Assembly: GCA_012959985.1 (NCBI GenBank)
Contig: DUCD01000036.1
Coordinates: forward strand, 1 to 34,766
Source of the DNA: Verrucomicrobiales bacterium
GTDB taxonomy: Bacteria > Verrucomicrobiota > Verrucomicrobiia > Limisphaerales > DUCD01
Length of the DNA: 34,766 nucleotides
Direction of reading: 5' to 3'
Part shown: positions 17,201-28,200 of the stretch, in pieces
Position numbering within the stretch: the stretch's first letter is position 1
Layout: each line of letters starts with the position of its first letter
Position numbers and translations under genes: made by a program
Notes under the pieces: model-generated
What the model saw: only the letters and a program-made list of their open reading frames with translations
What the model was told of the DNA's origin: nothing
The model's database searches: none

Positions 17201-19726
17201 CGCTCTATCGTGCACTGCAGTGATCTCTTTACCATGGGTTATCAAAACGGGACGCGGCCCAATTTCCAAAAATATTGCGGGAGTCTGCTGCAGAAGTGTC
17301 GACATGCACAGGTCGAACCTTACGGGAGCTGTGAGCTGTTTGACCCAATAGGCTGCATTTGGCTGATCCTGACCCGCCCAGTCGCCAGACACATTCAGCG
17401 CTATTGGGATGTGGGGAGCTCGAAACTCCTGAGTCGAAAGAAAGGTTTTAAAGGGCTCAACGGCCGGAAGCATAGCGGTTGTATGGAAGGCCCGGTCGAC
17501 CGGCAACAATCTGTGGCCGATCTCCTGGGCTGTTAACTCCTGGGCGAAAGCGTCAATCGAATCCACCGGACCACCGAAGACGAGCCTTTCTGGCCCGTTT
17601 ACGGCAGATAGCTCGATATCGGCATGGTTTTCCAACATCGGGTCGAGAAATTCGTAGGCAGACCGTACCGCAATCATTGCCCCAGGTGGGCAGGCTTCCT
17701 GCATCAACCGCCCTCGTTCTATAACGATTCCCAAAGCCTCGTGCAAATCGAAGACACCTGCGATGCCTGCGGCTGCAAATTCACCGACACTATGACCCAG
17801 AACTTGCGATGGACGAAGGCCGAAGTGTTCCCATAACCTGAATAAACTAACTTGCAATGCAAACAAGATCGGCTGCGCGATTGAGGTATCTCTTAAGAAA
17901 TTTGGTGGCTGTTTGTCATTAGCTTCACGAAGCTGAGCAATAATGCTCCAACCCGTAATCGCTTTTCCCACCTCGTCTAACTCTTGAAGAGAAGATCTAA
18001 AAGTCTCGAACCGGTTATAAAGGGACAAGCCCATTCCCGGATACTGAGAACCTTGTCCAGTAAAAAGGTAGTTTATGTTCGTGAATCCTGCTTCGATTAC
18101 ACGGCCGCTATGTCCAGCCCGGTTTGTCGAAAATGGCGTGCGGTCATTCTCCTTCCGCCAGTTTAGTGCCCGCCGAAATCTGAGATGACTGCGACCCCGC
18201 GCCAAGGTAGCAAGCATTCTTTTCTTATTTTCAAAAGTGGCCCGATCGAAATGCACTCCGAGCTTACTCTCCAGTTCGACAAGGGCCGCCTCGCTCTGAG
18301 CTGAGAGAAGAATAACCCCCGAGTCCGATAAAGCGTCGATGGGAGCCGGATCATTATTCTGTGGTGGCGGCGACACCACTACGTGGGCGTTGGTACCACA
18401 GAAACTGAAGGAGCTCACGCCCGCATGCGGCTGCATAGAGTTCCAAGATCGGGTAACTTCGGGGATCGAAAGCATTGACGCGAAATCCCAGTCAATCTTG
18501 TCACTCGGTGTTTCAAAATTGCACTGCTTTGGAATTCCCTGATTTGCGACCATCAGGATTACCTTGATTAGTCCCGCAACTCCTGCAGCTGATTCAAGAT
18601 GGCCCACATTCGCTTTAACTGAACCCACAAAAAGCGGAGTCTCGCGCTTTTTAAAGGTGCGGGCTAACGCGGCAACTTCAATCGGATCTCCTAATGGCGT
18701 GCCTGTCCCATGCGCCTCGATATAACCAATTTCCTCAGGATCGATCCTGGATTGAGCGAGTGCCGATTTGATTACTCGCTCTTGGGCAGGCCCATTTGGC
18801 ACTGTGATCCCTCCACTTGGGCCGTCCTGATTGACCGCGCTACCGGAAATCATTGCGAGTATATGATCCTGATCTTCAAGGGCCGCCGAGAGACGCTTAA
18901 GCAAGACTACTCCACAGCCCTCACCCCTCCCATACCCATCCGCCCTGGCATCAAACGTTTTGCAACGACCATCGCGGGACAGCATACGTGCCTGACTAAA
19001 GTTGATGTGGGTCTGTGGGCCGAAAAACAGATTTACGCCCGCACTGAGAGCCATGTCGCATTCCCCGGCTCGGATCGCTTGACAGGCCAGATGGGTGCTC
19101 ACCAACGATGAAGAGCAGGCGGTGTCAATACTCATACTCGGGCCGCAGAAGCCAAACGTATAAGACAAACGTCCCGCAGCCGCACAGAGCATCCCACCGA
19201 TACCCGAGTGCTGTGTAATATCTTTAAGGTCGGAAGGCCATAACAAGCGGGCTCCGTATTCGAAATTGGAGATTCCGACGTACACCCCAACACGCCCCCC
19301 TTCTAATGAAGAAGGGGCAATCGAAGCATTTTCAAACGTCTCCCAAGCAACCTCAAGTAATATCCTGTGTTGCGGATCGATACTCGCAGCCTCTTTCGGC
19401 GAAATGCCAAAAAACCCCGAGTCAAAGTCTTTAACATCTGAGAGAAAACCGGCGCGGTCGGTCGTCATCTTTCCCCGAATTCCTGCTCGAGGATCGAAAT
19501 ATTTAGCCGAATCCCAGCGGTCGGGCGGGATTGGCACGATACCATCGCTGCCTTGCTTTAAAAAGTCCCAGTATTGATCTGGAGTTCGAACGTCACCGGG
19601 AAATCGGCATCCGACTCCGATGACAGCGACCGGTTCGACAGACTCGTCTTTGAGGCTCTCTACCTGCCGCCTCAGACCTTCAATTTCTTCGATTGCACTG
19701 GCGACAACCTGTGGATCAACACCCAT
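14180..19726 (-). CDS. Type I PKS module: KS-AT-DH-cMT-KR (KR interrupted by an apparent frameshift)
   Basis: KS: SIDTACSSSLVSTHLA, IEAHGTGTPLGDP, NVGHLESAAG. AT: VLGHSVGEFAAAGIAG. DH: HHQVFGVPILPAAAF and HPASLDAAIQ. cMT: KLRVLEVGAGTGATTASAL. KR start: GVYLITGGLGGLGRSVTEWLLTKATALHI, then TGA at 14180..14182. ATG at 19726. Confidence 0.93.
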   Translation of the reverse strand: MGVDPQVVASAIEEIEGLRRQVESLKDESVEPVAVIGVGCRFPGDVRTPDQYWDFLKQGSDGIVPIPPDRWDSAKYFDPRAGIRGKMTTDRAGFLSDVKDFDSGFFGISPKEAASIDPQHRILLEVAWETFENASIAPSSLEGGRVGVYVGISNFEYGARLLWPSDLKDITQHSGIGGMLCAAAGRLSYTFGFCGPSMSIDTACSSSLVSTHLACQAIRAGECDMALSAGVNLFFGPQTHINFSQARMLSRDGRCKTFDARADGYGRGEGCGVVLLKRLSAALEDQDHILAMISGSAVNQDGPSGGITVPNGPAQERVIKSALAQSRIDPEEIGYIEAHGTGTPLGDPIEVAALARTFKKRETPLFVGSVKANVGHLESAAGVAGLIKVILMVANQGIPKQCNFETPSDKIDWDFASMLSIPEVTRSWNSMQPHAGVSSFSFCGTNAHVVVSPPPQNNDPAPIDALSDSGVILLSAQSEAALVELESKLGVHFDRATFENKKRMLATLARGRSHLRFRRALNWRKENDRTPFSTNRAGHSGRVIEAGFTNINYLFTGQGSQYPGMGLSLYNRFETFRSSLQELDEVGKAITGWSIIAQLREANDKQPPNFLRDTSIAQPILFALQVSLFRLWEHFGLRPSQVLGHSVGEFAAAGIAGVFDLHEALGIVIERGRLMQEACPPGAMIAVRSAYEFLDPMLENHADIELSAVNGPERLVFGGPVDSIDAFAQELTAQEIGHRLLPVDRAFHTTAMLPAVEPFKTFLSTQEFRAPHIPIALNVSGDWAGQDQPNAAYWVKQLTAPVRFDLCMSTLLQQTPAIFLEIGPRPVLITHGKEITAVHDRAGDSVWACSLHPKRPETEEIFNAVGSLFCAGVDFDWSTICPGPLSAKRLLPNYPFQRQTYWIAKTDRKTVNEDGVHPLLGMELLSPALDPKTRVFSRSLSVSEMPWLAHHQVFGVPILPAAAFLEIMMAASQVVGCPLSIGDFHISQALEVPLKEAVELQTVIGLVSGSKEAVRVYSHSITTGWRLHASASLLDSSLEETPNPDLSDRSDAKAIDPDQFYNRMRLAGVLHDEEFRAIKQIWEMPNEVIAKLHTQESANEPAEFLIHPASLDAAIQVAAVALRHQEMAFLPVAARRIEFTGMGMSPDTVRVKLNSALQLGDRELIASVDIFSGGRCAARIVDLVFTRADLTKMRQHHNPSAWCYGTTWIETRPPRIRLDKLLNLDVLSGLGEREARKFAEIADHYASLLPSLDVLARRYAVVAIMSLADFSSDFSGATLSDIQPCAQLPQEQRQQFNRCLQMLLKQEAFANSVLAADQNKTGKADAIKGELTKLSGEARELSDGTSFVCPEIDIVARFGSQLSEILLAKVNPLDLLFPKGDLSDGLRFYQESPAAKALNQVVCRLMAEIIEITQTSGKLRVLEVGAGTGATTASALEGLNGNHAEYCFSDISLLFTRQAEERFRSQDGFSTRILDISARPEEFDAAAGEFDIVIAANVVHATESVQASLKNIQSLLAPGGVLVLLEAQPGQDWLELVFGNITGWWSFSDERLGRSTPLLNAPEWYEALKAAGFDRVKQVVGDGGTLNIANQTILLAQKDQSISGLVSPSEHILVIAAERESIEQMEAITGTEPGVFQYVAPVLVESALLAWEQCATPSPRKIIVIPDQIELSASGKPDPATQVLANTKTMLSTLQQIGAATKESPIQLTVITVAAVSAGGTNDTAINRLNQAVLAMARTAEIEHPLLSVQCIDLDPAGISEPSIGMKESLRRIVLGLEQLEQAWIRSDGAILEPRLGRFSRDSETSVLPIHEKGVYLITGGLGGLGRSVTEWLLTKATALHIVSLRPK

Positions 19727-19743
19727 GGAAGTTGTTTTCCGGC

Positions 19744-22700
19744 CTAATTGAGGCTCGCCTTGAGTTGCTCAAGGGCCGCCGTAAGTTTAGATGTGTCAAT
19801 CTTTTCCCCAAGATTGCTATCCTCTTTTTTCTTTTGACTTGCTTTGGCAACATCTTCATTGACATAGTGATCCAAAATGTGGACTGCAAGCTTTTCAAGC
19901 GTGGGGTAATCAAATAGCAGAGTCGATTCGAGCTTAGTCGAAAGATCCAATTGCAGCGCGCTACGCAGTTGCATAGCGGTCAACGAATCTATTCCAAGAT
20001 CAAATAATCGAGCTCGAGGGCTAATCGATTCCCGGTCAAGATGCAGTGCACCCGCGACCATTTCGGTAAGTTTTTTGAGGAGCAAACCCCGACGCTGAGC
20101 TTTCGGTCGTTGCTGCAATTGAGTCCGCAACGCCCCACCGGTTGTTGTATCCGGCGAACCTTGGACAAGGCGGCCGAATACCCCTCCTTTATCAGGCCAT
20201 CGGGCCCAATCAACTGTAGCAACAACGCAGTGTCCCCCGGAATCCAACTCAATGTCTCCGAGAACAGCAAGAGCCGCCTCGGGAGCCAAAAAGCCAACAC
20301 CACCGTCCATCAATGTTGCTCTTAAATTCGGTGGAATTCGATCCGCCATTCCCGGCCCGTCCCAGGGACCCCAATTGATTGAGAAAACGTTGCTTTTGCC
20401 CGAGGCAGCCAACCCGTCAAGAAAGGCATTCGCCGCCGCGTAGTTTGACTGACCTGGGCTTCCGATCAAAGAAGCGAGGGAAGAAAACATCACCAGTGGG
20501 ACGTCGGGCATTCTCGAAATATACTTAACTAAGTTAACGGCTACGTCGACCTTAGCGGGAAACGGGCTGAAGAACTCACTCCATGCCATGGTTTCGATAT
20601 TCTGATCCGATAAAGTTCCAGCAAGATGCAAGACTCCGCCAAGTGGGCGCTCAACGGTATCGAGTTGTAGGGTTGACACATCAAAATCAACGTTTTCTGG
20701 GAAAATTAGGTTATGGATCTTCAACCGCCTTTCTCCGAAACTCGTCAGGAACTTAACCGCGGGAGAATCGGCATGAGGGCGTCTCCCAACCATTACCAAC
20801 TCCTGTGCGCCCTGATTTACGAGCCATTTCACCACTGAGGCTCCTAGCCCCCCATGCGCACCAACCACCATGTACGCCCGATCGGGTCTAATCAAAAGGC
20901 CGCGGCCCTCAGGGCGTGACACCGCAGTAAGCCGAGGAGTCAAAACCTTGGCCCCTCGTATGCCAATCTGGCGTTCCGTTGCTGAGTACAGGAACGCGGA
21001 AGAAATCGCCTCTACTGGATAAGACTCGCTGCCCCCTTCCAAATCTACGATCTGTATCGGGAAGTCAGGAAGCTCTCGGACAATAGTGCGCACCAAGCCC
21101 CATGCCGACGATTGGTGAGGATGCAATACCAGATCTTTTGGGTTCGTGCTCACGGCCCCCTGGGTAAGGACATAGTACGATGAATTACTGGATCGAGCCC
21201 GCAACGCTTGTACAGTTGCCAGAATGCTTCCGCAGATAACACGCTGAGCTTTTTCGGTTCCCCTTTCGATGCCGTTGATAACGCCAAGAGGCCAACAGTT
21301 GACGATTCCGGCCCAGCTCTGTGCATGTGACGGCAAGTTTCGCCAAAGTGACTTTTTGACAACCTGATCGACACTTCCTGATCCTTGGTTTTCTGAGTCA
21401 ACTTGATCAAGAGGTTCACAATGAACCACGTTCCCCTTTTCTCGGAGAAACTCCGCGATCGACTCACCCACGCCGAAAGGGTCGGTAAATACAAGCCACG
21501 CGCCATTCGGCAATGATTTGGTAGCGGTCCCGATTTCGGGCCATTCCATTCTCAGAAAATCTTCGCCACTGACGAGTTCCTCGCCCAGTAACGCTTCCCT
21601 AGTGGTGCGTCGTGCCTTGATTCCTTGCAGAACCAATATCGCGCCTCCATCTTGATCCTTAATTATAATTTTACCGCCCAACTCCCCGGCTTCAAGGTCC
21701 ACATGAGTTAGAGCGATGTCTGCACCAAAGGGTCCAGCCGAAGAGGTCTTACGATGCTCGATGCTGTCAAAGCCGACAGGTACGAAAGTCTCGTTTTCTG
21801 GCGCTCCTGAGAGAAAAACAAATATGCCAAAACATGAATCGACTAGGCCAGGAGGCAATAACCAGTGCGGGACTTCTCCCACGATTTCTGGTCGTTGCAA
21901 CACGGCCCGGGCCTGCCATGTTCCCACTTCAACCTCTTTCAACCAGTGGTAACTTGGTCCGACGTCTATCTTTCTTGCCCGCTGCGCTAAATAGATTGCG
22001 TCTGGCGACACAGGCTCCAGGAACATTTGACCATCAGCGCCTAATACTGGTTGTCGAATACTCCGCTGGAAATCCTCAAGCTCCCCACTGACGTGTTGGC
22101 GCTCTGGCGAATCTGTATCAACAAAGCTGATAAGTTGAAAGCGCCGACTTTCTGCGCCTTCCTTCTCGAACCCGACTTGAATGTGCCGGTTCGCATCCCC
22201 GGGCAGGCTCATTGCAAGGGGAAAGTTAACGTTACTCAACTTGAATCCTGTTCTGCCTAGATTTGCGTAAATACATTCCGCCAGAATTGCTAAATGAAAC
22301 GCGCCGGCAACCACTCGACGACCAAAGACCCGATGATCGTCCAACTCCGGGTATCGCCGCATTGAGACCTCGCTTTGAAAAACTTCCCAATCGACTAAAG
22401 GGGAAGCGAGTTGCTTTACCCAACTCTGAGCGGTCAATCCGGGCGGAGAATATCCCGAGACCACATCGGCCGACTCTACCTGGTATCGCTTTCGCTGAAA
22501 GGGGTACTTCGGTAAATCGACGTCCCTTTTTAAGTTGTATCTCAGGTCGATCTTGCTACCGCTTACCCAAAGTCGCGCGCATGCTTCAGAGAAGGTTCTC
22601 GAATCCGGTGACTGGCGCTTTAAGCTTGGTATTAAACTATTATCAACCTCCAGGCCTTCGGGATTCTTACCCTCGATACTCTCCCGAACCATTGGCAACA

Positions 22701-25215
22701 GGGTTGGATGTGGGCCTATTTCTACCCAGGGTCCAGGGGACATCGCTAAGAGACTACTGACACAGTCGTAGAAACGGACTGGCGAAATCATCTGTTGGGC
22801 CCAATATTCGGCGCTTATTGCGAAACCCGGTCGGTATTCACCCAGGACGTTGAGTGCGATGGGACAGCTAGGCTTCTTAAACTCAAGATCGTGAAGCTCT
22901 GAAGCCAGCCTTTTCGCTGCAGCTGAAAATATGAGTGAGTGAAACGCATGGGAGACCTTCAGCCGACGGGCTTTGGCACCCATGTCTCGTAACTTCGTCT
23001 CAAGCCTGGTCAAATTAGGCAACGGCCCCGCTATAACCGTTGAATTCGGACCATTTATCGCAGCCACGGTTAGATCATTGTCATCCAGTAACCGGACTGC
23101 AACATCTTGCGCTAAAGACACGGCCAACAATCCTCCGTGCTCCTTGACCTCTCCCATCAGCCTGGCCCGACACAAAACCAGTCTCACTGCGTTGTGGAGG
23201 CTTAGCACCCCTGCCGCACACGCGGCTGCAATCTCTCCAACGCTGTGGCCCACCACCATTGCCGGAACTACCCCGTGCGATTTCCATAACTGGGATAGTG
23301 CATATTGGACAAGGAAAATCGCTGGCTGGGCATATTGGGTTTTGTCTATCTTCCCTTCATCATCACGTATTACATCAAGAATAGACAGACCGCTGAGGTC
23401 GCCAATGAGTTGCGCGCATTGATCGGCAGCGTTCCGAAATTCCACATTACTGTCATAAAGGCCTAGCGCCATTCCCGAATACTGAGATCCTTGGCCCGAA
23501 AAAACGAAAACAACCTTGTCGGGTCCACTTCCTGTTACACCCCTTATGACGCCTGATTCCTGTACTCCATTGACAACAGAACCGAGCTTTGCAGATAGTT
23601 TCTCTCTATCATCTTCAACGACTGCTATCCGATGGTCGTGCTTTGCCCGTGAATGCCACGCTGCTGCGGCAATAGCACCCGGATCAGCTGAACCATCAGT
23701 GAAAATCTCTTGGTACCGCCTTGCTAGTGAGGTCAGCGCCAAGTCGCTTCGCGCGGAAATGGGCAGAACAACTGGGCCAATCGATGGGAGACTTTTTGAT
23801 GAAACAGGATCGTCATCCCATGTTGAGAAAACTACATGGGCGTTCGTGCCGCTAAACCCGAATGAACTGACCCCTGCATTGACCCGTCCATTTTCAGGAA
23901 GTTCTATCGGCTTTCCCTTGGCCACTCTGATGGGTAATTCAGCCCAGTCGATCAATGGATTCGGTGTGACCAAGTTCAAGTGAGGCGGTATCTTTCGTTT
24001 CTGAAGTGTGAGGATCGTTTTGATGGCCCCAGCAATACCGGCGGCCGCCTCGAGGTGACCGAAATTAGTCTTCAGCGAGCCAATAATCAATGGATGATCT
24101 TCGGGCCGCCCGCCCCCAAATACTTCACCAAGGGCGCCAACCTCAATAGGGTCTCCTAGGGCGGTGCCTGTCCCATGAGCCTCTATATATGATATATCGT
24201 TGGGTGAAAGTCCCGCACTTTGCAGCGAATCACGGATGACTCTCGCCTGCGCTGGCCCACTTGGAACCGTCAACCCTCCACTGGGCCCATCCTGATTTAC
24301 TGCAGAACCCCGCATGAGCGCCATGATTGTGTCCCCATCCGCTCGGGCATCACTTACTCTTTTGAGAATAATTACGCCACATCCCTCGCCGCGAACATAC
24401 CCATTTGCGTCCTTATCAAACGTTTTGCAACGTCCATCCGGGGACAACATTTTTGCTTTCGAAAAAGTAACTGAAAAACCGGGGTGTGAATTAAGTTGTA
24501 CGCCACCGGCAATCGCGATGTCGGACTCGCCTTTCTGAAGGCTATCAAGGGCCAAATGAAGCGAAACCAACGAAGATGAGCAGGCCGTATCGACCACAAA
24601 GCTTGGGCCAAGTAGGCCATATTGATAAGAAACCCGGCCGGCTAGTGGCGCGAATGCACAGCCACTTCCATGATAAGCATCGACACGATCTAAAGGCCCG
24701 CCCATCAGTCGCACAGCATTATCTGGACTGCTCGCGCCAATAAAGACACCCGTCTTGGTATTGTAAACTGCACTTGGGTCAATGTTCGCCTGTTCAAACG
24801 CCTGCCAGACAACCTCCAAGAGGAGAGCCTGCTGGGGATCGAGACTCTGCGCCTCGACTGGGGCGATACCAAAAAACCCTGCGTCGAAACTCAGGCCATC
24901 GGTGATAAATCCTCCACGCGAACTACAGATCTTCCCGGGCGCTTCAAGATTAGAATCAAACAGGCGGTCCTTATCCCAACGATGCGCGGGGGTTTCTGTC
25001 AATCCATCGCGGCCATCACGCAGCAATTGCCACAGTTTTTCCACGTCGTCCGCCCCACCGGGAAAACGACAACCCACTCCTATAACTGCAACAGGTTCAA
25101 CTTGTCGACTACGGAGTTGTTCAACCTCCTTGCGCAGGCGCCTGATCTCTTCCAGAGCGCGGGACATAAGTTCGCGCCTACTCGGTTCCTCATTCGCCTC
25201 TTCGCGATTAGTCAA
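19744..25215 (-). CDS. Type I PKS module: KS-AT-DH(degenerate)-KR-ACP
   Basis: KS: VVDTACSSSLVSLHLA, YIEAHGTGTALGDP, NFGHLEAAAG; AT: VVGHSVGEIAAACAAG, VSHAFHS; DH-like: DHRVFGRRVVAGAFHLA and PPGLVDSCFGIF; KR: YMVVGAHGGLGAS, FSSLASLIGSPGQSNYAAANAFLDG; ACP: LFDLGIDSLTAMQLRSAL. TTG start as called. Confidence 0.94.
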   Translation of the reverse strand: MTNREEANEEPSRRELMSRALEEIRRLRKEVEQLRSRQVEPVAVIGVGCRFPGGADDVEKLWQLLRDGRDGLTETPAHRWDKDRLFDSNLEAPGKICSSRGGFITDGLSFDAGFFGIAPVEAQSLDPQQALLLEVVWQAFEQANIDPSAVYNTKTGVFIGASSPDNAVRLMGGPLDRVDAYHGSGCAFAPLAGRVSYQYGLLGPSFVVDTACSSSLVSLHLALDSLQKGESDIAIAGGVQLNSHPGFSVTFSKAKMLSPDGRCKTFDKDANGYVRGEGCGVIILKRVSDARADGDTIMALMRGSAVNQDGPSGGLTVPSGPAQARVIRDSLQSAGLSPNDISYIEAHGTGTALGDPIEVGALGEVFGGGRPEDHPLIIGSLKTNFGHLEAAAGIAGAIKTILTLQKRKIPPHLNLVTPNPLIDWAELPIRVAKGKPIELPENGRVNAGVSSFGFSGTNAHVVFSTWDDDPVSSKSLPSIGPVVLPISARSDLALTSLARRYQEIFTDGSADPGAIAAAAWHSRAKHDHRIAVVEDDREKLSAKLGSVVNGVQESGVIRGVTGSGPDKVVFVFSGQGSQYSGMALGLYDSNVEFRNAADQCAQLIGDLSGLSILDVIRDDEGKIDKTQYAQPAIFLVQYALSQLWKSHGVVPAMVVGHSVGEIAAACAAGVLSLHNAVRLVLCRARLMGEVKEHGGLLAVSLAQDVAVRLLDDNDLTVAAINGPNSTVIAGPLPNLTRLETKLRDMGAKARRLKVSHAFHSLIFSAAAKRLASELHDLEFKKPSCPIALNVLGEYRPGFAISAEYWAQQMISPVRFYDCVSSLLAMSPGPWVEIGPHPTLLPMVRESIEGKNPEGLEVDNSLIPSLKRQSPDSRTFSEACARLWVSGSKIDLRYNLKRDVDLPKYPFQRKRYQVESADVVSGYSPPGLTAQSWVKQLASPLVDWEVFQSEVSMRRYPELDDHRVFGRRVVAGAFHLAILAECIYANLGRTGFKLSNVNFPLAMSLPGDANRHIQVGFEKEGAESRRFQLISFVDTDSPERQHVSGELEDFQRSIRQPVLGADGQMFLEPVSPDAIYLAQRARKIDVGPSYHWLKEVEVGTWQARAVLQRPEIVGEVPHWLLPPGLVDSCFGIFVFLSGAPENETFVPVGFDSIEHRKTSSAGPFGADIALTHVDLEAGELGGKIIIKDQDGGAILVLQGIKARRTTREALLGEELVSGEDFLRMEWPEIGTATKSLPNGAWLVFTDPFGVGESIAEFLREKGNVVHCEPLDQVDSENQGSGSVDQVVKKSLWRNLPSHAQSWAGIVNCWPLGVINGIERGTEKAQRVICGSILATVQALRARSSNSSYYVLTQGAVSTNPKDLVLHPHQSSAWGLVRTIVRELPDFPIQIVDLEGGSESYPVEAISSAFLYSATERQIGIRGAKVLTPRLTAVSRPEGRGLLIRPDRAYMVVGAHGGLGASVVKWLVNQGAQELVMVGRRPHADSPAVKFLTSFGERRLKIHNLIFPENVDFDVSTLQLDTVERPLGGVLHLAGTLSDQNIETMAWSEFFSPFPAKVDVAVNLVKYISRMPDVPLVMFSSLASLIGSPGQSNYAAANAFLDGLAASGKSNVFSINWGPWDGPGMADRIPPNLRATLMDGGVGFLAPEAALAVLGDIELDSGGHCVVATVDWARWPDKGGVFGRLVQGSPDTTTGGALRTQLQQRPKAQRRGLLLKKLTEMVAGALHLDRESISPRARLFDLGIDSLTAMQLRSALQLDLSTKLESTLLFDYPTLEKLAVHILDHYVNEDVAKASQKKKEDSNLGEKIDTSKLTAALEQLKASLN

Positions 25216-28200
25216 AACTGCTGAGCTCCCTTCTCAGCAAGTCCTCGATATCACCATCTACTGCGCTGCTTTGAGGCTTTTCATTCGAGGTATCTGGCGA
25301 CAGCTCAGAGCTCCAACCGGGCCCACCTGCGCCGCTGTCTTGACGTCGATCATCCGAGACTGTCCTCACATCACCGGATATAGTGAAACGTTCCGCCAAA
25401 TAGTTTGAGAGGGCATTAATGTTAGGGTAGTCGAAAAGTACGGTGCTCCTAAGTTTGAGCCCGAGTGCACTGGCGACCCTGTTCCGTAATTCGACTGCAC
25501 CGAGCGAATCCAGGCCAATGTCAAAAAGCGGCGTATATTCCCCAACCTGGTCTTTACCACTTCCCTTAAGCGCGGTATTTATTTCTGTATAAAGATACTC
25601 ACTGAGCTTCTGGGCCCTGTCACTAATTGAAAGGCCAGCTAAGTCCCTGAGAAAAGGCGAACCTTTCTCCTGTTCATCTTGGCTGATTTCACTAATCCCC
25701 GGCCTGCTCCGGTTTGCGCCTTTCACTGCAAAACCCTCTCCCAAGGACGCAGCTATTACTTCAATCCTGTCGCCTATTAATGCTTTCCCCAGCAATTCGG
25801 TGCCTTCGGCGGTTGTAAGCGCGTGGTAGCCTTGGTTGGCAAGCTGATCTAATAACACCTGGCCCTGTCGTGCGGCCATTCCTATGTCTCTCCAAGGGCC
25901 CCACTCCATCACCAGCGCTGGAAGCCCTCGCCGAGCGCGGCTCACGGCCACCGACGCCATGGACTCGTTCGCTGCTCCGTAGCCGGCCTGCCCAATGTTA
26001 CCGAAGACCGCAGTAATCGAAGAAAACATTACAAATTCAGTTATCGGTTCATTGGTTGTCATTTGATCTAACAGGAGTGCGCCTAGCAATTTAGGCCGGA
26101 GCGTAGCGCTCAAGGCGGACCGGGAGTAATGACCTGCAGCGCGATCTTCAAGAACACCCGCACAATGATAAACACCCCTAAGGGGAACGCCAGTTTGATG
26201 AATCTCCTTGATCAGCGAGGCAACTGCGACAGGCTCCTCAATGTTCGCCTGGCGTACAAAGACATTTGCACCAGACTGTTCGATTCCAGAAATAAGTACT
26301 CGCGTATCAGCGTCTGGTTTGCTCCTGCCTATCAGCCATATATCCTTCACACCTCTATCGGCCAGTTGACCGGCAACCGCAAGTCCAAGACCTCCAAGCC
26401 CTCCAGTTATCAGGCAACTCGCCTCTCCCTTAAAAGACTCAGGCGGAGCTTGGTCGGTTTCGATCTTTACAATTTCCCTACGGTACCGGCGATCTTGGCG
26501 GCACGCGATCTCGTCATCTGTCATCAGGTCTGCCAAAACCAGCTGACTAAGTTGATCGGTTATTTGGTCGCGGGTCCAACGTGGATCAGTGTCAATAATG
26601 CGCCATCCGCCACTCGTCGACTCTTTTCTCGCGCTTCTCGCATATCCCACCGCAGCGCCGTAGGTTGCTGTAGAGCTAATCGGTAGTCCGTTTTCGACCC
26701 AAAGCGCGCCAGCAGTCACCAGAGTCACATCTATAGAGGAGTTGGTTTCGGTACACCGAAAAAGCTTATCAAGTGCACTTAGAAAATCTAAGGTGCGGTC
26801 AGTAATCACGGCCGGGGAGGCATTATCTGGGGCTGGATCAACCAAGACTATCAAGGCAACACGGCCACCATCGGGGAGAAAATTTGGCAGTTCGACAGGT
26901 AAACCGTCGAGATTGCTCTTGTAGCCCGTCTCGCAAAACTCATGTATCGACGAGTAATACGCAGCCGTGTCAGTTGGAGCCCCGTCTAGCCGAAGACGAT
27001 TGACCAGAGAAATACCCAACTTCTCGTCGTCCGAAACAACAACAAATTTATTAAATTGATTCTTGACCTCACTCGAACCGTCGATTTGAACCCACTCCTG
27101 ACCGTAGAGCCCTTTACCCAATGTAGCTACTTTGGTGCCAAGCAATTTTTTGCTGTTCACGCGTTTAGCACGAAACCCGAAAATCTGCCCGACAACGCGG
27201 CCGTTTCCATCGAATATCTGAAAATCCGCCCGAACACCGGCCTCTCGATTCTGCGCGTCTTCTATTCGAATTTTTACCCAATAGGAATCTGCAATTTTGT
27301 CGAGATCGAAAAATATCTTGTCGATAGCAAAAGGAACCAGTGCATCCTCCACTTGGAGGGAGACGCCGGCGACAATACCCTGCAATATAGAGTCGACAAG
27401 CCCTGGTAACGTTGTAAGTTCATTGTCACCGGGTTGGGGCCTCTTCAATTTGACCAACAATTCATTCTCACCATGAAATACGGAATGAATCCATTGAAAC
27501 CCCTTCCCCAACTCAATTGTTGACTGCCAAATCTCGCCGTAAAAGTCTGCCTGCTCCCTCACATTACATCGTTGGAGTAAATCCTCGATCGAGTCCGTTG
27601 CAAGTTTCAACTTAAGGGGGTCTCGAACACGGGTGCCACGCATGTGCACAACGAACGACTCGCCCTGATGACTTGTTTCGAAACTAGATAATTCAAAATC
27701 AGACTGGCTCGAACTTTCGCCCAGCGGAAGCGTTAACTGCACATCCCGACTCTCATCCCGCTCAAAAATAAGTGGCTGGAGAAATGTAACGTCCTCAAGG
27801 TGTAAAAAATAACCGTGGCTACGTGATAGTTCAGGGAGTCGCCCCACCAGCGCAAGAAGGCCGGCACCCGGCACTACCGTCTGCTCAAATACTTTATGTT
27901 CGCGAAGTAACGGCGTAAGTCTTTCTGAGAATTGCGACGAAAAGATTTGAATTCTGGATGATGGTGCGATCGTCCGATAACGCAATTGGAACGCCGCTGA
28001 AGGATGCGTTACACCATCAAGTCGATGCTGCGTAAACCAAAAAGGTGTTCGTGTAAAAGAATAGCCTGGTAATACGCATCGCTTATGGTGGCCTTCACCA
28101 AAAGATTTTTCCCAGGCAATAGGAGAGCCCTGCTCGAAGTGAAGCGCCAGCGCTTGACTGGTTACCTGATCGATATTTCCATGGCGAGGCAAACCCGGAA

